Part shown: positions 7,153 to 16,466 of the stretch, piece after piece | Layout of the letters: every line of letters begins with the position of its first letter | How positions within the stretch are numbered: the first letter of the stretch is position 1 | Assembly: GCA_051985675.1 (NCBI GenBank) | Contig: JBPYFJ010000099.1 | Location: forward strand, 1-64,000 | Reading direction: 5' to 3' | DNA: 64,000 nt | Source of the DNA: JAFAXD01 sp051985675 | GTDB lineage: Bacteria > Pseudomonadota > Alphaproteobacteria > Rhizobiales > Xanthobacteraceae | The notes under the pieces: model-generated | Databases searched by the model: none | Told to the model about the DNA's origin: nothing | Seen by the model: only the letters and a program-made list of their open reading frames with translations | Translations under genes and position numbers: made by a program

Positions 7153-8733
7153 ATGAGCGCGCCCGACTACATCGTCGTCGGCAGCGGCATCAATGCGCTG
7201 GTTTGCGCCGCGATGCTCGGCCGCAAGGGCCGCCGCGTCCTCGTGCTCGAACGCAACGCCCGTGTCGGCGGCTGCATCCGCACCGAAGCGGCGACCGCGC
7301 CCGGCTTCATCCACGACGTGATGGCGACGACGTTTGTGCTTTTCATCACCTCGCCGGCGTTCGCGGCGCTCGGGCCCGAGTTGCAAAAGCGCGGCTTGGC
7401 GTTCGCCGACAGCGACCGGCCGACCGGGGTCGTTCTGCCCGACGGCCGCCATGCCGTTCTGACCAAGGACCGCGCGCGGAACGTCGCAGCGTTCGACGCG
7501 CTGGCGGCAGGCGATGGCGCGAGCTTTGCTGCGCAGATGGACCGGTTCGGCGGCGACGCCGGACTGGTGTTTGGGCTGCTCGGCGGATCGCTGTGGTCGC
7601 TCGCGACGGCGCGCCTGTTGCTGCGCGAGGGCTGGCGGCGCGGGGTGCGCGGGCTGGCGGCGTTTTTCGGCGAGGCGCTGGCATCCGGGCGCGCCCATCT
7701 TGAGACGTCATATCGGTCCGAGGTGACGCGCGCCTTGTTTGCGCCGTGGCTGCTGCATACCGGGCTCAATCCGGAGAGCGCCTACGGCGCCGCGATGGCC
7801 GACGTCATCGGCTTTGCGATCGAGGCCGCCGGGTGTCCGATCGTTGTGGGCGGCGCCGACAAGCTGCTGGGGGCATTCGAAGGTCTGATCACCGATCAGG
7901 GTGGCCGCATCCAAACCGGCGCCGACGCAGACGCCATCATCCTCGATCAGCAGGGACGCGCCAGCGGCGTGCGGCTTGCGGACGGCAGCACGGTCGTTGC
8001 CGAACACGGCGTGATCTGCTCGGTCGGCCCCGGGCAGCTCTACGAACGCCTCCTCCGCGGCCAACCGCTGCCGCCGGACGTGCGCCGCGGCGTGGACCGC
8101 TTTCGCTACGCCAAGGGCAATCTTCAGATCCATTATGCACTCGCCGCCCCGCCGCGCTGGAAGGTGCCGGAACTCGCCGGCGTCGCGCTGTTGCACCTGA
8201 CGCCCGGGCTCGACGGCGTATCGCGCGCCGCCAACGAGTGTGAGCGCGGCCTCCTCCCGGCGGTACCGACGATCTGCGTTGGGCAGCCGGCGGCGCTCGA
8301 TCCCAGCCGCGCGCCCACGGGCAAGGCGATCCTCTGGCTGCAGCTGCCGGAAGCGCCGCGCGTGATCAAGGGCGACGCGGCCGGCGAGATTGCAACGACG
8401 TCCGACGGGCGCTGGACCGAGGCGGTGCGTGAGCGGTTCGCGGATCGGGTGGAAGGGCTTCTGGCGGCACATATCGACGGACTGCGCGACAGCGTGCTCG
8501 CCCGGCGCGCCTACTCGCCGGCGGATCTCGAAGCCATGAATATCAATCTGGTCGGCGGCGACCCTTACGGCGGTTTTTGCGGGCTCGATCAGTTCTTTGT
8601 CTGGCGCCCGTTCAAGACCTCGCTCAATCATCGCACGCACGTGGCGAGGCTCTACCATATCGGCGCGTCGACCCATCCAGGGCCCGGACTGGGCGCCGGC
8701 TCCGGATTTCTGCTCGCCCAAAGCCTCGCGTGA
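7153..8733 (+). CDS. CrtI-like FAD-dependent oxidoreductase 1
   Basis: 526 residues. The N-terminal dinucleotide fold is clear: YIVVGSGINALVCAAMLG at about residues 5-22, then LVLERNARVGGCIRTE. The C-terminal FAD-contacting segment LYHIGASTHPGPGLGAGSG is that of the phytoene desaturase / NAD(P)-FAD oxidoreductase family (COG1233). No signal peptide. Carotenoid synthesis is unlikely because crtB, crtE and the like are absent. In this setting it probably oxidises an intermediate of the locus. A paralogue at 14830 has the same architecture. Start ATG at 7153, 52 bases after the MetE-like gene. Confidence 0.85.
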   Translation: MSAPDYIVVGSGINALVCAAMLGRKGRRVLVLERNARVGGCIRTEAATAPGFIHDVMATTFVLFITSPAFAALGPELQKRGLAFADSDRPTGVVLPDGRHAVLTKDRARNVAAFDALAAGDGASFAAQMDRFGGDAGLVFGLLGGSLWSLATARLLLREGWRRGVRGLAAFFGEALASGRAHLETSYRSEVTRALFAPWLLHTGLNPESAYGAAMADVIGFAIEAAGCPIVVGGADKLLGAFEGLITDQGGRIQTGADADAIILDQQGRASGVRLADGSTVVAEHGVICSVGPGQLYERLLRGQPLPPDVRRGVDRFRYAKGNLQIHYALAAPPRWKVPELAGVALLHLTPGLDGVSRAANECERGLLPAVPTICVGQPAALDPSRAPTGKAILWLQLPEAPRVIKGDAAGEIATTSDGRWTEAVRERFADRVEGLLAAHIDGLRDSVLARRAYSPADLEAMNINLVGGDPYGGFCGLDQFFVWRPFKTSLNHRTHVARLYHIGASTHPGPGLGAGSGFLLAQSLA

Positions 8734-8798
8734 GCCCTAAGATATCGCTCGATCTTTTACGGTCTCACGACGAACGGGGCTAACGAGGAGCGACAATC

Positions 8799-9401
8799 AT
8801 GACCAATTCACGCGTTCTGGGACTTGGCGGCGCTATGTCGGTTGCGCTGCTCATCGCCATGGGTGCCGCCCGCGCCGACGGTATCCCGACCATGGTCGGG
8901 GTCGATCACATCGGAATGACGGTACCGAAGCTCAAGGACGGCATCGAATTCTTCACCAAGGTGCTGGGCTGCCAATACGTCTACACTGCCGGCCCGTTTG
9001 CCGACCCAAAGGGCAAATGGATGGAGACCAATCTCGCGGTCGACGCCGGCGCATCGACGACGCTCGCGATGGTGCGGTGCGGGCCGACCCAGAATATCGA
9101 GTTGTTCGAATACGACGCCAAGGATCAGGTCAAGACGCCGATGAAGAATAGCGACGTCGGTGGTTTCCATCTCGCGTTCTATGTCAATGACCTCAAGCAG
9201 GCCGTGGATTACCTGAAGACCGTGCCGGGCGTGCAAGTGCTGGGCGATCCGACGCCGGTGGGCGGACAACCGAACGGCGGCGAGACCTTCGTCTATTTCA
9301 AGACGCCGTGGGGTGCGAACATGGAGCTGCTGACCTATCCCAAGGGGCTCGACTATGAGAAGACAACCGACAAGCGCCTCTACGGGGTCATGAAGCACTA
9401 G
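8799..9401 (+). CDS. Exported VOC (glyoxalase/dioxygenase superfamily) protein
   Basis: 200 residues. A signal peptide (MSVALLIAMGAARADG region, cleavage near residue 28) precedes one vicinal-oxygen-chelate module. The four positions that bind metal in this superfamily are present: H in GVDHIGMTV, E in NIELFEYD, H in GGFHLAFYV and E in NMELLTYP. VOC proteins are usually cytoplasmic, so the signal peptide is unusual and predicts a periplasmic metal-dependent lyase, dioxygenase or binding protein. It lies between the FAD enzyme and the ABC importer of the same locus. A GAGGAGCGACA ribosome site precedes the ATG. Reaction unknown. Confidence 0.85.
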   Translation: MTNSRVLGLGGAMSVALLIAMGAARADGIPTMVGVDHIGMTVPKLKDGIEFFTKVLGCQYVYTAGPFADPKGKWMETNLAVDAGASTTLAMVRCGPTQNIELFEYDAKDQVKTPMKNSDVGGFHLAFYVNDLKQAVDYLKTVPGVQVLGDPTPVGGQPNGGETFVYFKTPWGANMELLTYPKGLDYEKTTDKRLYGVMKH

Positions 9402-9586
9402 GTCCCCTGCACACAAAGGCAGCGACCAAGGCCGCGCGCTCGCCCACACTATGAACTGGCAGTGCTCCGGAATTTTCTTTAAGCTTAAAACATTCCGTGA
9501 GCAGCGGCTTGCAGCACACGGGTTATGGCGCGCGGGTTCCGGTCGGATTGCGCGCGAGCGACGATGTCCCAGCGAAGGGGGATGAT

Positions 9587-11134
9587 ATGCCCAACCGAAT
9601 CCTCACACCAACACGTCGACAGACTCTCGCGCTGACCGCCGGCGGGTTCATCGCCAACCTGATCGGCCCGCGCGGCGGCGCGCGGGCCGCCGCCAGCGAC
9701 ACGCTCACCATTGCCTACAACGTCAATCTGCCGTCGTTCGACCCGACGGTCGGGCCGTCCGCGGTCAATCCCACGATCCAGGCGATCTACCGGTCGGTGT
9801 TTGACCAGTATATCGGGCAGAAGCCGAATCTCGCGTTCGAGCCGGGCCTGTTGACGGCCTGGGGATGGAACAACGACAAGACCGGGATCTGGATGGACGT
9901 GCGGCCGGGCGTGACCTGGCATGACGGCTCGCCGTTCACCCCAGCCGACATCGTCTGGTCATTCGAACGCGCCGGCAAGAAAGAGACCGGCAACCCGATC
10001 GAGTTCGTCTGGTCGACGCTCGGCAATTTCAAAGTCGATGGTCAGCGCGTGACCGCCGACATGAAGCAGTTCGATCCGACGATCTTCAAGTGGATGGCGT
10101 TTCTGACGGCGTACGTGCTGCCGAAGAATTACTTCGAGAAGGTTGGTCCGGAAGGATTCGAGAAGAAGCCGATCGGTACCGGCCCCTACATGGTCGACGC
10201 CTACCAGGGCAACGCATTCCTGCGGCTCAAGGCCAATCCCAAGTACTGGGGCGGCAAGCCGGCGTTCGAGACCGTGGTGTTCAAGTTCGTGACGGATGCG
10301 ACCAGCCGTGTCGCCGAGCTCGAGAGCGGCTCCTCGGACTTGACGTTGGAGATCCCCTACGAGGAGTTCGACCGGTTGAAGGCGAAGCCCGGGCTGGTCG
10401 GCGTCGCAACCCCGATCTCCGACATCGGAATGATCTTCATCAACAGCGACGGGAACCTCGACAAGAATGTCCGGCTTGCCGCGCATCACGCGATCGACAA
10501 GCAGGCAATCGTCAAGCGCCTGCTGCGCGGCTACGGCGTCCCGATCGACACGCTCGAGGCGCCCGAATATCAGGCCTATGATCCGACCATCAAGGTTCCT
10601 TACAACCCCGACCAGGCCAGCAAGCTGTTGGCGGCCGCCGGCTATTCGCCGCAGAAGCCGTTCAAGACCACGCTCCAGACGACCCGCGGCTTTAAGCCGA
10701 AAGACTACGAGATGATCCAGGCGATCGTCGGTATGTGGCGCAAGGTCGGCATTGAAGCGGACATCGAGGTCTACGAGATCGCCAAGCATTTCGAGCTGCG
10801 CACCAGCCACAAGCTGGCGCCGCTCGCGTTCTACAATTGGGGCAACGCGATCGCCGATCCGTCGACCTCGACCGGGCATGCCATGTTCGGCCCGTCGCCC
10901 CACTCGAGCTGGAAGAGCAAGGATCTCGACGCCATGATCGGCCCGCTGTGGGGCGAGAAGGACGAGGCCAAGCGCATCGCCGGCTACAAGGCGGTCGATC
11001 GCTATATTGCGGAACAGGGTTATGTGATCCCGCTGCTGCAATATGTGCAGCCCATCGTTTACAAGGCCGACCTGAAAGTGACTCCCAACGTCTCGGGCGC
11101 CATGCAGCCCACGCTGGTCACCAAGAAGAGCTGA
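9587..11134 (+). CDS. Peptide/nickel-type ABC transporter substrate-binding protein (family 5)
   Basis: 515 residues, the size of DppA/OppA-type receptors. The N-terminus TRRQTLALTAGGFIANL resembles a Tat signal and ends near ARAAAS. Family 5 segments are clear: AYNVNLPSFDP, the W-H-DG box VTWHDGSPFTPADIVWSFER, GTGPYMVDAYQGN and LANPKYWGG-type sequence. It should bind the imported compound in the periplasm and pass it to the two permeases that follow. Ligands in this family range from peptides to opines, glutathione and sugars. The start at 9587 has a GAAGGGGGAT ribosome site. The 185 bases before it hold no other gene and could carry an internal promoter. Confidence 0.9.
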   Translation: MPNRILTPTRRQTLALTAGGFIANLIGPRGGARAAASDTLTIAYNVNLPSFDPTVGPSAVNPTIQAIYRSVFDQYIGQKPNLAFEPGLLTAWGWNNDKTGIWMDVRPGVTWHDGSPFTPADIVWSFERAGKKETGNPIEFVWSTLGNFKVDGQRVTADMKQFDPTIFKWMAFLTAYVLPKNYFEKVGPEGFEKKPIGTGPYMVDAYQGNAFLRLKANPKYWGGKPAFETVVFKFVTDATSRVAELESGSSDLTLEIPYEEFDRLKAKPGLVGVATPISDIGMIFINSDGNLDKNVRLAAHHAIDKQAIVKRLLRGYGVPIDTLEAPEYQAYDPTIKVPYNPDQASKLLAAAGYSPQKPFKTTLQTTRGFKPKDYEMIQAIVGMWRKVGIEADIEVYEIAKHFELRTSHKLAPLAFYNWGNAIADPSTSTGHAMFGPSPHSSWKSKDLDAMIGPLWGEKDEAKRIAGYKAVDRYIAEQGYVIPLLQYVQPIVYKADLKVTPNVSGAMQPTLVTKKS

Positions 11135-11184
11135 GACGAGGCGTGGGAGCGCGCGGCCGCCAATGAGGCTCGGCCACTGCCGTG

Positions 11185-12192
11185 ATGATCGCGTCCGCAC
11201 TGCTCAGGCGTGCCGCCATGGCGATCGTGACGCTGTTTGGCGTCGCGGTCGTGGTCTTCCTGCTGCTGCGCGTTGCTCCGGGCGATCCGGTCGCGATGAT
11301 GATCGCGCCCGGCGCCAGCGCGCATGACATTGCCGAACTGCGCGCGCGCTATGGGCTCGACCAGCCATTCCTGGTGCAGTTCGGCATCTGGCTCGACGGC
11401 ATTCTGCACGGCAACTTCGGCATTTCGATCTCGCTGCGGCGCAATGTTCTCGAGTTGCTGACCGAACGGCTGCCGGCGACGCTCGAGCTCGCCGTCGTGG
11501 CGTGTGCGCTCGCGGTGCTGCTCGGCGGCGCAACCGCGATCGCCGGCACGCTGATCCGGCGCACCCGCGGCGAGGCGGTGATCGATGCGGTCAACGGCCT
11601 CATGCTGGCGGTGCCGGACTTCGTCTGGGCGCTCGCGTTCGTGCTGGTGCTTGGCGTGCTATGGCCGGTGCTCCCGCTCTCGGGTCGTTCCGACCCCAGC
11701 GTCGATGCGGCGCTCTCCACGCATTTCTATCTGTTCGAGAGCCTGATCACCGGCCGCTTCGCCATCGCCCGCGATACCGCAGCCCATATGGTGATGCCGG
11801 CGCTCGCGCTCGCGCTGCCGCTCGCCGCAGTCATCATCCGCATTCTCAAGGAAGCCCTGAGCGAAGCCATGGTCCAGGACTACGTGCTGGTCGCACGGGT
11901 CAAGGGCATGACCGAAATTCGCCTGGTCGCCGGCGAGGCGCTGCGCAACGCGGTCGGCCCGACATTGGCGCTGGCCGGCGTGCAGTTCACGTTCCTGATC
12001 GGCGGCACTGTCATCGTCGAGCGCATCTTTGCCTATCCGGGGATCGGCTCGATGGCGATTGACGCGGTGATCAATCGCGACCTTCCGCTTATTCAGGGCC
12101 TGGTGCTGGTGTTTGGCGGGCTGTTCGTGCTGATCAATCTCGCAATCGACATCAGCGTCGCGGCCCTCAACCCGAAACTGCGCCATGGCTGA
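11185..12192 (+). CDS. DppB-type ABC transporter permease
   Basis: 335 residues with about six membrane helices. The N-terminal helix AMAIVTLFGVAVVVFLLLR and RVAPGDPVAMM are standard for DppB/OppB. The coupling loop EALSEAMVQDYVLVARVKG, followed by the alanine/glycine box (GEALRNAVGPTLALAG), is the contact to the ATPases. Start given at the ATG; a GTG three bases earlier is equally possible. It overlaps the next permease by eight bases, so the two are translated together. Confidence 0.93.
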   Translation: MIASALLRRAAMAIVTLFGVAVVVFLLLRVAPGDPVAMMIAPGASAHDIAELRARYGLDQPFLVQFGIWLDGILHGNFGISISLRRNVLELLTERLPATLELAVVACALAVLLGGATAIAGTLIRRTRGEAVIDAVNGLMLAVPDFVWALAFVLVLGVLWPVLPLSGRSDPSVDAALSTHFYLFESLITGRFAIARDTAAHMVMPALALALPLAAVIIRILKEALSEAMVQDYVLVARVKGMTEIRLVAGEALRNAVGPTLALAGVQFTFLIGGTVIVERIFAYPGIGSMAIDAVINRDLPLIQGLVLVFGGLFVLINLAIDISVAALNPKLRHG

Positions 12193-13087
12193 GGCATCGC
12201 TCGATGCGCCGGGCGCGATCGCCGGGTCGCGGCATGCGGGCCGCAACCGCATCCGCGCATTGCTGGCGCAGCCCAAGGTCGTCTTTGCGGGCGGATTCAT
12301 TTTGATTTTGATCGTGCTCGCGGTATTCGCGCCGCTGATCGCACCGCGCGATCCGCTCGAGCAGGATCTGCTGGCTGGCACGCTGCCGCCGATGGGCTTT
12401 ACCGGCGCGGAGGCCGGCTTTCTGTTCGGCACCGACGATCTCGGCCGCGATGTCCTCTCGCGGCTGATCTTCGGTACGCGCATCGCGCTGATTGTCGCGT
12501 TCGTGGCTTCGGCGCTCGCGGCGCTGCTCGGCACCCTGCTTGGATTATTGGCGGGCTATTTTCGCGGGGCGACCGACGCGACAGTGTCGCGGCTGGTCGA
12601 GATCTGGATGGCGTTCCCGCCGGTGCTGCTCTCGATCCTGGTGGTTGCGATCACGGGAGCGGGAGTCGGATCGGTGATCGCCGCCATCGCGATCATCGAT
12701 TGGACGCGCTTCGCGCGCGTGGTGCGGGCCGAGACCATGGCGCAAGCGCAGGCGGATTACGTCGTCGCCGCCCGCGTGCTCGGGTTTGGCCGGCTCGCGA
12801 TTCTGTTCCGCGAAGTCTTGCCTAATGTGGCGCCCGTGCTGCTGGTGTTGCTCACCCTCGAGATGGGGATCGCGGTGATCGTCGAAGCGATTCTGTCCTT
12901 CGTCGGCCTGTCGGTGTCCTCGGATACGCCGACCTGGGGTGGGATGATCGCGCAGGGTCGACAGATCATCCACCAGGCCTGGTGGGTATTCGCCGCGCCG
13001 CTGGCTGCATTGTTTGCAACGGTGCTCGCCTTCAATCAGGTCGGCGACGGCCTGCGCCGCGCGCTCGATCCGGTGATGCAACGATGA
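12185..13087 (+). CDS. DppC-type ABC transporter permease
   Basis: 300 residues. It has the DppC/OppC arrangement of a single N-terminal helix (VVFAGGFILILIVLAVFAPLI), the GTDDLGRDVLSRLIFGTR box just after it, and four to five further helices. The coupling loop AQADYVVAARVLGFG contacts the ATPases. Overlaps the preceding permease and shares an ATGA junction with the ATPase gene that follows. It forms the translocation channel with the preceding protein. Confidence 0.93.
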   Translation: MAEASLDAPGAIAGSRHAGRNRIRALLAQPKVVFAGGFILILIVLAVFAPLIAPRDPLEQDLLAGTLPPMGFTGAEAGFLFGTDDLGRDVLSRLIFGTRIALIVAFVASALAALLGTLLGLLAGYFRGATDATVSRLVEIWMAFPPVLLSILVVAITGAGVGSVIAAIAIIDWTRFARVVRAETMAQAQADYVVAARVLGFGRLAILFREVLPNVAPVLLVLLTLEMGIAVIVEAILSFVGLSVSSDTPTWGGMIAQGRQIIHQAWWVFAAPLAALFATVLAFNQVGDGLRRALDPVMQR

Positions 13088-13968
13088 CCGCGCCGCTGCT
13101 CTCGGTGTCGCACCTGAGCGCCGTCTCGACGCGCGACGGCGAAGGCGCGATCCTACGCGACGTGTCGCTCAGCGTCGCGCGCGGCGAGGTGCACGGGATC
13201 GTGGGCGAGAGCGGCGCCGGCAAGTCGACGATCGTCAAGGCGATCCTCGGCATCCTGCCGCGCGGCATCCGTCTCACAGGCGGCGCGATCGCACTTGAGA
13301 GGCGCGATCTGCTCACGCTCGATCCGGACAAGCGACGGCACGTGCTCGGCGCCGAAGTCGCGCTCATTCCGCAGGATCCGCTCACCGCGCTCAATCCGGG
13401 CCGACGCATCGGGGCGCAACTAACGGACGGAATGCGGCTCTGGCGCGGCCTCTCCGGCAAGGCGGCCGAGAACCGCGCGCTCGCGCTGCTGCACGACGTG
13501 CAGATGCGCGAGCCGGCGCGCGTGATGCGCGCCTATCCGCATGAACTCTCGGGCGGTATGCGCCAGCGTGTGCTGATCGCCGCAGCCTTTGCGCTCGATC
13601 CCAAGCTCGTCATCGCCGACGAGCCCACGACTGCGCTCGACGTGACGGTGCAGAAACAGATCCTACGGCTGATCCGCTCGCTGCAGGAGAGGCACGGGAC
13701 CGGCGTGATCTTCGTGACCCACAATCTCGGCGTCGTGGCGCAGATCTGCGACCGCGCGACGCTGCTCTACATGGGCCGGGTGATGGAGCAGGAATCAACG
13801 GCCACCTTGCTGGAGAGGCCACGCCACCCCTATACCCGCGCGCTCATCGCAGCGTGCCCGCGCTACGACCGGCCCGGGCAAGACCTCGCCCCGATCCCCC
13901 CCGACGTGATCGCGGCCTGCCGCGCGGAGATCGCGTCACTCGACCGCGACGGAGCGAGCCATGGCTGA
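13084..13968 (+). CDS. DppD-type ABC transporter ATP-binding protein
   Basis: 294 residues. Walker A GESGAGKST at about 39-47, Q-loop LIPQDPLTALNPG, signature LSGGMRQRV, Walker B LVIADEPTTALD and switch histidine in FVTHNLGVV are all intact. The C-terminal ending RHPYTRALIAACPR is the oligopeptide/dipeptide transporter tail. It starts inside the stop codon of the permease gene (ATGA) and overlaps the next ATPase gene by eight bases. One half of the ATPase heterodimer of this importer. Confidence 0.93.
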   Translation: MTAPLLSVSHLSAVSTRDGEGAILRDVSLSVARGEVHGIVGESGAGKSTIVKAILGILPRGIRLTGGAIALERRDLLTLDPDKRRHVLGAEVALIPQDPLTALNPGRRIGAQLTDGMRLWRGLSGKAAENRALALLHDVQMREPARVMRAYPHELSGGMRQRVLIAAAFALDPKLVIADEPTTALDVTVQKQILRLIRSLQERHGTGVIFVTHNLGVVAQICDRATLLYMGRVMEQESTATLLERPRHPYTRALIAACPRYDRPGQDLAPIPPDVIAACRAEIASLDRDGASHG

Positions 13969-14797
13969 TCTGTTGATCGATGCGCGCGGCGTGGTTGTGG
14001 CCTATGCGGGCCAGCGCAGCCTGTCCGGACGCCGCCTGCCGCCGCGGCCGGTGCTGCACGGTATCGACCTCACCATCGGCCGCGGCGAGACCGTCGGGAT
14101 CGTCGGCGAATCCGGATCGGGCAAGACCACGCTCGGCCGTGCCCTCATCGGGCTGCTCCGCCCGGCCGACGGCAGCATTCGCTTCGACGGCAACGACATC
14201 GTCGATCTTGCCGAGACGGCGATGCGGCCGCTGCGGCGACGCATGCAGATGATCTTTCAGGACCCGATGTCGTCGCTCAATCCGCGGCGCACGATCCGAT
14301 CGATTCTGTCCGATCCGCTGTTACTGCACGCGATCGCCGCCGATCGAGCAGGCGCCGAGCGGCGGGTTCAAGCCGTGATGGAACGCGTCGGTCTTCCGCT
14401 CGCGCTGCTCGACCGCTATCCACACGAATTGTCCGGCGGCCAGCGCCAGCGTGTCGGCATTGCGCGTGCCGTCGTGCTGCGGCCGGATTTCGTCCTCGCC
14501 GACGAAATCGTCTCCGGCCTCGACGTTTCGACCCAGGCGCAGGTGCTGAAACTTCTCGGCGAGCTCAAGCGCGAGCTGCATCTCGCGATGGCGTTCATCA
14601 GCCACGATCTCTCGGTCGTGCGCGCGGTGTGTGATCGCGTGTATGTTCTGTCCGCCGGCCGCGTGGTCGAGCAAGGCCGCTGCGAAGCCGTGTTCAGGGC
14701 GCCGGCGCACGCCTATACCCGTGCACTGATCGACGCGATCCCACTCCCGGTGGTCGACGCGGGCTGGCTGACGCGGCAACCGGTGGCCGCAGGATAG
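13961..14797 (+). CDS. DppF-type ABC transporter ATP-binding protein
   Basis: 278 residues. Walker A GESGSGKTT, Q-loop IFQDPMSSLNPRR, signature LSGGQRQRV, Walker B FVLADEIVSGLD and the H-switch FISHDLSVV are present. The usual DEPTS is DEIVS here, a variant often seen in DppF/OppF members, with the catalytic glutamate kept. The oligopeptide-type C-terminal tail AHAYTRALIDAIPLP is present. It completes a five-gene importer (9587-14797) in standard order. Confidence 0.92.
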   Translation: MADLLIDARGVVVAYAGQRSLSGRRLPPRPVLHGIDLTIGRGETVGIVGESGSGKTTLGRALIGLLRPADGSIRFDGNDIVDLAETAMRPLRRRMQMIFQDPMSSLNPRRTIRSILSDPLLLHAIAADRAGAERRVQAVMERVGLPLALLDRYPHELSGGQRQRVGIARAVVLRPDFVLADEIVSGLDVSTQAQVLKLLGELKRELHLAMAFISHDLSVVRAVCDRVYVLSAGRVVEQGRCEAVFRAPAHAYTRALIDAIPLPVVDAGWLTRQPVAAG

Positions 14798-14829
14798 CGG
14801 CGACATGCCGAGCTCGACGAGGGGACTTC

Positions 14830-16404
14830 ATGTACGACGCCATCATCATCGGAGCGGGACACAACGGCCTCGCGGCGGCAGTTCACCTCGCTGCCAAGGG
14901 TTGGAAGGTCGCGGTCGTCGAACGCTCCGGCGAACCCGGCGGCGCGGTCAAGACCCGCGCCGTAACGCTGCCTGGATTTGCGCACGATCTCTTCGCGATG
15001 AACCTTGGCCTGTTCGCCGGTTCGCCGTTCTTCGCTGCTTACAAGGACAGCCTCATTAGGCACGGGCTTGCGTTTGCCGGAGCGGACGATTGCTTTGCAA
15101 GCGCCTTTCCGGATGGCAGCTGGCTCGGCGTCAACCGCGATCTCAGCACGACCACGCGGCGCATCGCATTGTTTTCGGCGAACGACGCCGAGCGCTGGCG
15201 TACCATGGCCACTGCGTTCGGCGAGGAGGCTGCGCACATCTTTCCGCTGCTCGGCACACCGATGCCTTCTTGGGCCGCAGCGCGCAGCCTGTGGGCGAGC
15301 TACCGCGCCAAAGGCGGAGCATGGTTCGGCGAACTGATCAGGCTGGTGCTGTCGTCCTCACGCGAGTTTCTCGACGCGCAGTTCGAGAGCGAGCAGCTCA
15401 AGACGATGATGGCGGCCTGGGGCATGCATCTCGACTTTTCGCCTGACGTCGCGGGCGGCGCCTTGTTTGCCTACCTCGAGTCGATGGCGGAACAGACTTT
15501 TGGCATGGCGATCGGACGCGGCGGCGCCGCAACCGTCATCAACGCGTTGGTCTCCTACTTGAAGGCGCTTGGTGGCGAGCTTCATCTCGGCCGCACTGTC
15601 GAACGCATCGAACTCAACGGCGGACGCGCGAGCGGCGTGCGGCTGGCGGGCGGCGAGTTGCTGACCGGGCGGCGCGCGATCATCGCCAACGTGCACCCGC
15701 GCCCTGTGTTCGGCCAACTGCTCGCCAAGGACGCGGGCCGCGCGGCGTTTGATGCGCGGATCGCGCGTTTCCGGTCGGGGCCGGGCACCATGATGATTCA
15801 CCTCGCGCTGTCGGACCTGCCGGATTGGACGGCGGGACGCGAGCTCCAGCGCTTCGCCTATGTGCATCTCACGCCGAACCTTGCGGCGATGGCGGCAACC
15901 TACACGGAAGCGATGGCCGGGCTGTTGCCGCGCGGCCCGGTGCTGGTGGTCGGACAGCCAACCGCGATCGATCCCTCCCGCGCACCGGACGGAAAACACG
16001 TGCTCTGGGTGCAGGTGCGGACGTTGCCGGCAACGATCCGCGGTGATGCGGCCGGAACCATCAAGGCGGCCCATTGGGACGAGGCCAAGGATGCGTACGC
16101 GACGCGCGTTCTCGCGTTGCTGGAGCGCTATGCGCCCGGTCTCTCCGGCAAGATCCTGGACCGCGCGGTGTTCTCGCCGCTCGATCTCGAGCGCGACAAC
16201 CCAAATCTGATCGGGGGTGACAGCATCTCGGGCAGCCATCATCTCGACCAGAACTTCCTGATGCGCCCGTTGTTCGGCTGGTCGCGCTACAAGACCCCGG
16301 TGCGCAGCCTTTATCTGTGTGGTGCCTCGACGTGGCCGGGCGCCGGCGTCAACGCCGCTTCCGGCTTCATGCTCGCCAAGATGCTGGCCGGCGATCCGGC
16401 GTGA
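14830..16404 (+). CDS. CrtI-like FAD-dependent oxidoreductase 2
   Basis: 524 residues, paralogue of the protein at 7153. N-terminal fold IIGAGHNGLAAAVHLAAKG and VERSGEPGGAVKTR; C-terminal box LYLCGASTWPGAGVNAASG. No signal peptide. The first paralogue lies before the ABC importer and this one directly behind it, which ties both to metabolism of the imported compound. Paired oxidoreductases could act on successive intermediates or form a heteromer. A GACGAGGGGACTTC ribosome site precedes the ATG. Confidence 0.85.
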   Translation: MYDAIIIGAGHNGLAAAVHLAAKGWKVAVVERSGEPGGAVKTRAVTLPGFAHDLFAMNLGLFAGSPFFAAYKDSLIRHGLAFAGADDCFASAFPDGSWLGVNRDLSTTTRRIALFSANDAERWRTMATAFGEEAAHIFPLLGTPMPSWAAARSLWASYRAKGGAWFGELIRLVLSSSREFLDAQFESEQLKTMMAAWGMHLDFSPDVAGGALFAYLESMAEQTFGMAIGRGGAATVINALVSYLKALGGELHLGRTVERIELNGGRASGVRLAGGELLTGRRAIIANVHPRPVFGQLLAKDAGRAAFDARIARFRSGPGTMMIHLALSDLPDWTAGRELQRFAYVHLTPNLAAMAATYTEAMAGLLPRGPVLVVGQPTAIDPSRAPDGKHVLWVQVRTLPATIRGDAAGTIKAAHWDEAKDAYATRVLALLERYAPGLSGKILDRAVFSPLDLERDNPNLIGGDSISGSHHLDQNFLMRPLFGWSRYKTPVRSLYLCGASTWPGAGVNAASGFMLAKMLAGDPA

Positions 16405-16466
16405 CATCGCGCCGAGTGCATGCGACAACCAACTTGCCTCCGACAATCCGTACGAGGGAGACCAGC

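Noticed and set aside
7153..8733. Carotenoid biosynthesis role for the two CrtI-like enzymes
   Set aside because: No other crt genes in the window, and the context is transport plus CoA chemistry.
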